9,947 bases of DNA from CAZFYZ01 sp964523735. GTDB lineage: Bacteria; Armatimonadota; UBA5829. The notes beneath the pieces are model-generated. The model saw nothing but the letters and a program-made list of their open reading frames with translations. It made no database searches and was not told the DNA's origin. The stretch is taken from positions 1 to 9,947 of the forward strand of contig CAZFYZ010000130.1 of assembly GCA_964523735.1 (NCBI GenBank). Direction: 5' to 3'. Shown here in pieces: positions 6,777 to 9,947 of this stretch. Each line of letters opens with the position of its first letter. Within the stretch, counting starts at the first letter, position 1. A program made the position numbers and the translations under genes.

Positions 6777-6796
6777 GAAAGTGGAAAAGTGGAGAG
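6777..6796 (+). repeat. Purine-rich GAAAGTGGAAAAGTGGAGAG tract upstream of nfnA
   Basis: A 20-base A/G-dominated stretch on the plus strand in the 59-base gap between the DUF2007 gene and nfnA. It shares GAAAGTGGA and GTGGAGAG with the tract at 4316-4341, which lies on the other strand. In the nfnA transcript it would read as a pyrimidine tract ahead of the ribosome binding site. No function is evident. Confidence 0.35.
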
Positions 6797-6812
6797 CCCG
6801 GAGCGGGACCGA

Positions 6813-7076
6813 CTACTGCTCCACGGTATTATCGGCCTGGTAGGCCTCTATGATCTCTTTGGCGCGTTCGGCGTGCTCGCGCGGGACCACAACATCGCCC
6901 CAATATCCCTCGTTCACCTTGAAGACGCCGTCCATCTGCGGCACCTGGCGTGATTCCAGCACGACCGGAATGCCCTCGCCCTCGAGCAGACCCTGGACGA
7001 TGCACGCGATATACTCATCCGGCGCTCGAAGGACAACCACCAAGTTCTCGCCCTGACCGTGAATCTCGTCGCTCAT
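6813..7076 (-). CDS. DUF2007-type small protein (copy 1)
   Basis: An 87-residue protein with the pattern of DUF2007, a small ferredoxin-like-fold family sometimes labelled putative signal-transducing protein, whose biochemical role is not established. Seen here are an initial strand ENLVVVLRAP, the helix IACIVQGLLEGEGIPVVL (residues about 23-40, with the family's LLE..GIP hallmark), a middle loop, the strand WGDVVVP and a final helix AERAKEIIEAY. It has no signal peptide or membrane segment, so it is cytosolic. ATG lies only 4 bases after the stop of the related upstream gene, with GAGGTG 5 bases before the start, so the two are almost certainly co-translated. Confidence 0.83.
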   Translation of the reverse strand: MSDEIHGQGENLVVVLRAPDEYIACIVQGLLEGEGIPVVLESRQVPQMDGVFKVNEGYWGDVVVPREHAERAKEIIEAYQADNTVEQ

Positions 7077-7080
7077 GTCT

Positions 7081-7389
7081 TCACCTCTGCAATCGACGGA
7101 GTATCTCCTCAGAAGTATCCCTCGTCTCGTCGGTCACCGGTTCCTCGGCGAACTCAGTATCAACGACATCAGCGCTTTCGTACTCCGCTATAAGCTCAAG
7201 GGCGCGCTGCGCATGCGCTTTTTGCACACTTACACGAACCGGACAGATCGCGGTGTCGAGATGGCCAACCGGGCTGGGGAACTCAGGTTCCCGTATGAAA
7301 GGCACGCCATCGCTCTCCAGCAGCGAGCAGACGACTCGGGCCACCATATCCAGGGAGGTCTCGAACACGACAACCAATTCGTGTGTCAC
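7081..7389 (-). CDS. DUF2007-like small protein (copy 2, diverged)
   Basis: A 102-residue protein that aligns with its downstream neighbour: HELVVVFETSLDMVARVVCSLLESDGVPF parallels the first strand and helix of copy 1 (residues about 3-30), and VRVSVQKAHAQRALELIAEY parallels its last strand and helix. The two look like a tandem duplication that has diverged. This copy adds an acidic C-terminal tail of roughly 30 residues (about 72-98) ending in a basic LRRLQR. The GTG start overlaps the thioesterase stop by 4 bases (GTGA), a translational-coupling arrangement. Assignment to DUF2007 rests on similarity to the neighbour and is weaker than for copy 1. Function is unknown. Confidence 0.75.
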   Translation of the reverse strand: MTHELVVVFETSLDMVARVVCSLLESDGVPFIREPEFPSPVGHLDTAICPVRVSVQKAHAQRALELIAEYESADVVDTEFAEEPVTDETRDTSEEILRRLQR

Positions 7390-7790
7390 GGCCTTGTCAC
7401 CATCACCCTCGCCGTCGCCTCTGCAAGCAGAACGCCATCCTCATCCGTCGCCGTGGCGCTGCAGGAGATGATCCGTTTGCTCTCGCTCTCAACACGCCCG
7501 GCGAAGCGCAAGCGCTTGCCAACAGGCGTCGGCTTTCGGTAGCGCACACTCAAGTCCGCGGTCACGCCGCTGATGCCCTTGACGTGGATTCCGCGCGTCA
7601 TGACTTCGTCCAGCACCGTCGCCACAATCCCGCCGTGGACGATTCCGACCCATCCCTGATGCTCCTTTGCGGGCGTGAAATAGGTCACGTAATCATCGCC
7701 CTCCGTGACGAAGTCGAGCTTCAGCCCGATCGGGTTCGCCTTCCCGCACACGAAGCAGCCGTCATCATTGTCCAGCGCAAGACTCGTCAA
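7386..7790 (-). CDS. PaaI-like hotdog-fold thioesterase
   Basis: A 134-residue cytosolic hotdog protein of the PaaI/acyl-CoA thioesterase type, expected to hydrolyse a CoA or related thioester; the acyl substrate is unknown. The N-terminus GCFVCGKANPIGL is typical of a common PaaI subgroup, and the core motif is IVHGGIVATVLDEVM with His52-Gly-Gly and Asp61-Glu62. The later SVRYRKPTPVGKRL stretch fits the next hotdog strands. I prefer the TTG at 7790: its TTGA overlaps the stop of the upstream gene by 4 bases, AGGA lies about 8 bases upstream, and the protein then begins just before the conserved segment. A GTG at 7832 would add 14 residues that merely read the other gene's C-terminus in a second frame. 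Confidence 0.87.
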   Translation of the reverse strand: MTSLALDNDDGCFVCGKANPIGLKLDFVTEGDDYVTYFTPAKEHQGWVGIVHGGIVATVLDEVMTRGIHVKGISGVTADLSVRYRKPTPVGKRLRFAGRVESESKRIISCSATATDEDGVLLAEATARVMVTRP

Positions 7791-9151
7791 AGATTCTGTC
7801 CTGTGAGTTCTGCTGCGAGCTCCCGGGTGCACGAGTAGGCGTCATGCAGGCATTCCTCCGCCATCCAAGCGGGGACCTCGTACATCTCGTCGATCATCTT
7901 CACGACGCTGTAGCGGCACATCGAGCATGGCCCCTTCTCATATACGAGCATGAGGAGTCTAAGACCTTCCGCCACGTCGTTGTGCTCGATCACTTCTCGG
8001 ATGTCGATGCCCATCGTGTGCAGGTTGTCCAGATCACTCTCGCGCTCCAGCAGATCGAGCATCGTCCTGTCGTCTCCGACGCGGTAATTGCTCCTCAGCA
8101 GGCCGATCGCGCGATAGGACCACTTGGGGTCACGCAGCAGCCGGAGATACAGCGCTCGGACATCCTCGTGGCTGATTCGCTCCAGGACCTTGAGTGCGTG
8201 CAGCACGATGTCATCGTCTGAGCCATCAATTAGCCGTGTGAGCGGCGCCGGATCAAGAGGAAACGTCCGCCACCAGAACCCGAAGAGCATGGCATCCAGT
8301 CTCTTAGGGTCCGTCTCATTCGATAGAGCGGCTGCCGCCTGCCTAAACTCCCCTTCGGGCGCATTTCGCATCCACAGTCGAACCGCACTGACGAACTCGG
8401 GATGCTGCTTCATCTCGAGCCATAGGGTATCCGCCGGGATATCATGTCTCCCCGCCCGCCGCTTCTCGAACTTCTCCTCGCGGGCCGCTCTGATCTCTAG
8501 GGCGCTGTTAAACGGTGAGTAGACCTCTTCTATGCGCCTCAGGAACTCAGCGACCCCTGGCCTTGCCGAAGCCTGCTGCAGCGCCAAGCGCACTTCCTCG
8601 ATCCCGAAAAGCTCTTCCGCGTCAGCGATGAAGTAGTCGTCGTTCCAGAAGTAGTAGTCCGTTGCCGGGCGTGAGCCTACGAAACCCATGGCAGCGATCA
8701 GGCCGTCAGTGCCGTCAATCTTCAGGAGAGCATCTGCCGCCTCGTGTGCGTCCTCGACGTCACCGGCGTACAGCCGGGTGTAGATGGCTTCCCGTGCCTG
8801 AGCGTCGCCATCACCCGCGAAGAGTGCCGCCACGTCGAAGAGCTGCCCCAAGTCGCAGCCGTCATCGTCGGTACTGACCAGAGCCTCTACGATCCTGTCT
8901 CGGAACCACTTCGACTCGTCCGATTGGCTGATCAGTGGGTACAGATACTCAGCCCGGTTCTCTCCGCCCAGCTCGTCGCTGGCCCAGTTGTGCAGGCAGG
9001 AATCCAGCACCAGGTCGCGGTGCCTGGCTAGCCCCTCGTCTCTAATGATGAGGATGGCTCTTCCCATCCCTGCGTGCAGCAGTCGCTCAAGTTCATTGGA
9101 TCGTGTCAGTCTCGTCTGTCTCCCATTGAAGTCGCCGCGTGGTACTTGCAC
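7787..9151 (-). CDS. HEAT-repeat-like helical protein of unknown function
   Basis: A protein of up to 454 residues with no signal peptide and no catalytic motif I recognise. From about residue 60 it is almost entirely paired helices with HEAT/Armadillo character, clearest at about 303-370 (PLTRLIDGSDDDIVLHALKVL, then VRALYLRLLRDPKWSYRAIGLL). Such solenoids usually bind proteins or nucleic acids. Landmarks are the N-terminal LLHAGMGRAI (24-33), a Trp-rich FGFWWRTF (290-297) and a C-terminal CSMC (409-412), the last a possible metal or redox pair. The start is uncertain. GTG at 9151 overlaps nth by 46 bases; a CTG at 9109 would give a 4-base CTGA overlap like the neighbours; ATG at 9067 would cut into the GRAI segment. 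The stop overlaps the thioesterase start by 4 bases. Confidence 0.78.
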   Translation of the reverse strand: MQVPRGDFNGRQTRLTRSNELERLLHAGMGRAILIIRDEGLARHRDLVLDSCLHNWASDELGGENRAEYLYPLISQSDESKWFRDRIVEALVSTDDDGCDLGQLFDVAALFAGDGDAQAREAIYTRLYAGDVEDAHEAADALLKIDGTDGLIAAMGFVGSRPATDYYFWNDDYFIADAEELFGIEEVRLALQQASARPGVAEFLRRIEEVYSPFNSALEIRAAREEKFEKRRAGRHDIPADTLWLEMKQHPEFVSAVRLWMRNAPEGEFRQAAAALSNETDPKRLDAMLFGFWWRTFPLDPAPLTRLIDGSDDDIVLHALKVLERISHEDVRALYLRLLRDPKWSYRAIGLLRSNYRVGDDRTMLDLLERESDLDNLHTMGIDIREVIEHNDVAEGLRLLMLVYEKGPCSMCRYSVVKMIDEMYEVPAWMAEECLHDAYSCTRELAAELTGQNL

Positions 9152-9774
9152 TCATTGCTGATTACGCAGATCCCGCACTTCGGCCTCTGCGCGTGGCAGA
9201 CTTGGCGGCCGTGTGCGACCATGTTCACGTGGCACGAGTAGATACGATGCGCCAGCACCATCTCCTGTAACAGGTCATGAGCCTTGTCGACGCTGACTGT
9301 CGCGATCAGCCCGAGCCTTGTCGCCACTCGATGAACATGCGTATCAACAGGAAACACCGGCCGCCCGAGCCCGAACATCAGCACGCACGCGGCCGTCTTG
9401 CGTCCTACACCGTCGAAAGCCGTCAGGTACTTGATCGTCTCCTCGTCCGGCGTATCAGCGATCCACTCCAAATCCAGGTTGCCCTGCCTCTCGTAGATCT
9501 CCTCGAGAATCCGCTTGATCCGCGGCGCTTTCTGGTTTGCTAAGCCGCCGACCTTGATCGCGTCGGCTATCTCTTGCCAAGGTGCGTCTTTGGCGTCCTC
9601 CCACGTGGCAAAGCGCTCCGACAGCCGCCGGAACGCCTCATCGCAGTTCGTCGCCGTGGTGTTCTGAGAGAGAATCGTGTAGATCAGCTCATCGAGGACC
9701 CGAAATCGCCTTGTCCACTGCTTGCGCCCGTAAGCGCCGTCCAACGCCTCACAGACTTGGTCAATCCTGCTCAT
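9106..9774 (-). CDS. nth: Endonuclease III (DNA glycosylase/AP lyase)
   Basis: Base-excision repair enzyme that removes oxidised pyrimidines and cleaves at the abasic site. The 222-residue protein is close to E. coli Nth (211). The helix-hairpin-helix LTAFDGVGRKTA contains the catalytic Lys126, and FPVDTHVHRV the catalytic Asp144. The [4Fe-4S] motif C193-x6-C200-x2-C203-x5-C209 is intact. The early LSQNTT segment (35-40) is the usual substrate-side helix. ATG at 9774 is chosen although the frame stays open to 9888: the extra 38 residues have no family match, and a strong promoter ends only a dozen bases before 9774. No clear Shine-Dalgarno sits at a normal distance (GGTGG abuts the ATG). It heads the minus-strand cluster and diverges from the tRNA-Gly gene. 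Confidence 0.95.
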   Translation of the reverse strand: MSRIDQVCEALDGAYGRKQWTRRFRVLDELIYTILSQNTTATNCDEAFRRLSERFATWEDAKDAPWQEIADAIKVGGLANQKAPRIKRILEEIYERQGNLDLEWIADTPDEETIKYLTAFDGVGRKTAACVLMFGLGRPVFPVDTHVHRVATRLGLIATVSVDKAHDLLQEMVLAHRIYSCHVNMVAHGRQVCHAQRPKCGICVISNECKYHAATSMGDRRD

Positions 9775-9786
9775 TCCACCGTGCCA

Positions 9787-9814
9787 ATTATAGCACACCA
9801 AGACTGCTTGTGAA
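9787..9814 (-). promoter_or_regulatory. Predicted extended -10 promoter for nth and the downstream cluster
   Basis: On the minus strand, TTCACA (9814-9809, five of six to TTGACA) is followed by 16 bases and a perfect TATAAT (9792-9787). TGC stands directly before it, making an extended -10. Start of transcription would fall near 9780, about 6 bases before the nth ATG, which implies an almost leaderless mRNA. Confidence 0.7.
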
Positions 9815-9848
9815 AGCAGGCACGAACTCCAAAAGCCCATCGAAACCA

Positions 9849-9877
9849 TTGACGGGGCCTTCAGCCTATGGCATAAT
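9849..9877 (+). promoter_or_regulatory. Predicted promoter of the tRNA-Gly gene
   Basis: TTGACG (9849-9854), a 17-base spacer and CATAAT (9872-9877) preceded by TGG (extended -10). Both boxes match five of six consensus bases. Transcription would begin near 9884, about ten bases before the mature tRNA 5' end, as expected for a stable RNA gene. Confidence 0.75.
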
Positions 9878-9893
9878 ATAGGCGTCAACGGAT

Positions 9894-9947
9894 GCGGGAG
9901 TAGCTCAGTTGGTAGAGCGCTAGCCTTCCAAGCTGGATGTCGCGAGT
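9894..9947 (+). tRNA. tRNA-Gly (anticodon TCC), 3' end cut by window edge
   Basis: Begins with acceptor strand GCGGGAG, then TA and the D arm (GCTC, loop, GAGC). The anticodon stem is CTAGC paired with GCTGG (one T-G wobble), around the loop CTTCCAA. The anticodon TCC is at 9927-9929 and reads GGA glycine codons. The window ends in the T-arm, so the acceptor 3' strand is not visible. It is expressed away from nth behind its own promoter. Confidence 0.93.

Noticed and set aside
8073..8087. Another GTCTCCGACG string like the REP hairpin
   Set aside because: It lies inside the HEAT-like coding region, has no GTAG foot and does not form the symmetrical 6-base-arm hairpin.
9775..9888. N-terminal extension of endonuclease III to 9888
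   Set aside because: The 38 added residues lack family similarity, and the predicted promoter lies inside this stretch, so the mRNA would not contain it.

Overview
The window looks like chromosomal DNA from a moderately GC-rich, probably diderm bacterium. Two exported proteins (an STN/secretin-N protein and a lipoprotein with a clean lipobox) fit a cell with a periplasm. An NfnAB pair points to anaerobic or facultatively anaerobic redox metabolism. I cannot fix the phylum from sequence alone; an Armatimonadota-like or other environmental lineage is only a guess. No prophage, CRISPR array, transposase or obvious foreign island is visible. Almost all sequence is coding, and no gene-free stretch exceeds about 185 bases.

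Layout, left to right. The N-terminal two thirds of a leucyl aminopeptidase (pepA, minus strand) runs off the left edge. Behind a 185-base gap holding a large imperfect inverted repeat lies a secreted STN-domain protein (minus). A 117-base gap with a recognisable minus-strand promoter separates it from a plus-strand lipoprotein of the PQQ-dependent sugar dehydrogenase family. That gene converges on a secreted alpha/beta hydrolase (minus). The convergent gap holds two inverted GTAG-plus-hairpin units that look like REP/BIME sequences.

From the hydrolase to the right end, eight minus-strand genes lie in one direction. In transcription order they are nth (endonuclease III), a HEAT-repeat-like protein, a hotdog thioesterase, two tandem DUF2007-type small proteins, nfnA, nfnB and the hydrolase. 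The first five are tightly packed: one overlap is 46 bases or 4 bases depending on the start chosen, two are 4-base overlaps, and one gap is 4 bases. They are probably translationally coupled from a promoter just upstream of nth. The nfnA-nfnB pair follows after 59 bases and contains its own 112-base gap with an inverted repeat, so it may be partly independent.

At the right edge a tRNA-Gly(TCC) gene, cut by the window end, starts on the plus strand behind a near-consensus sigma70-type promoter, divergent from nth.

Functionally, NfnAB would couple NADH, ferredoxin and NADPH pools. nth does base excision repair, pepA peptide turnover, and the dehydrogenase and hydrolase act outside the cytoplasm. 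I see no clear evidence of a novel defence or mobile system. The most unusual items are the REP-like element, the structured gap upstream of pepA, and the coupled repair/HEAT/hotdog/DUF2007 cluster.
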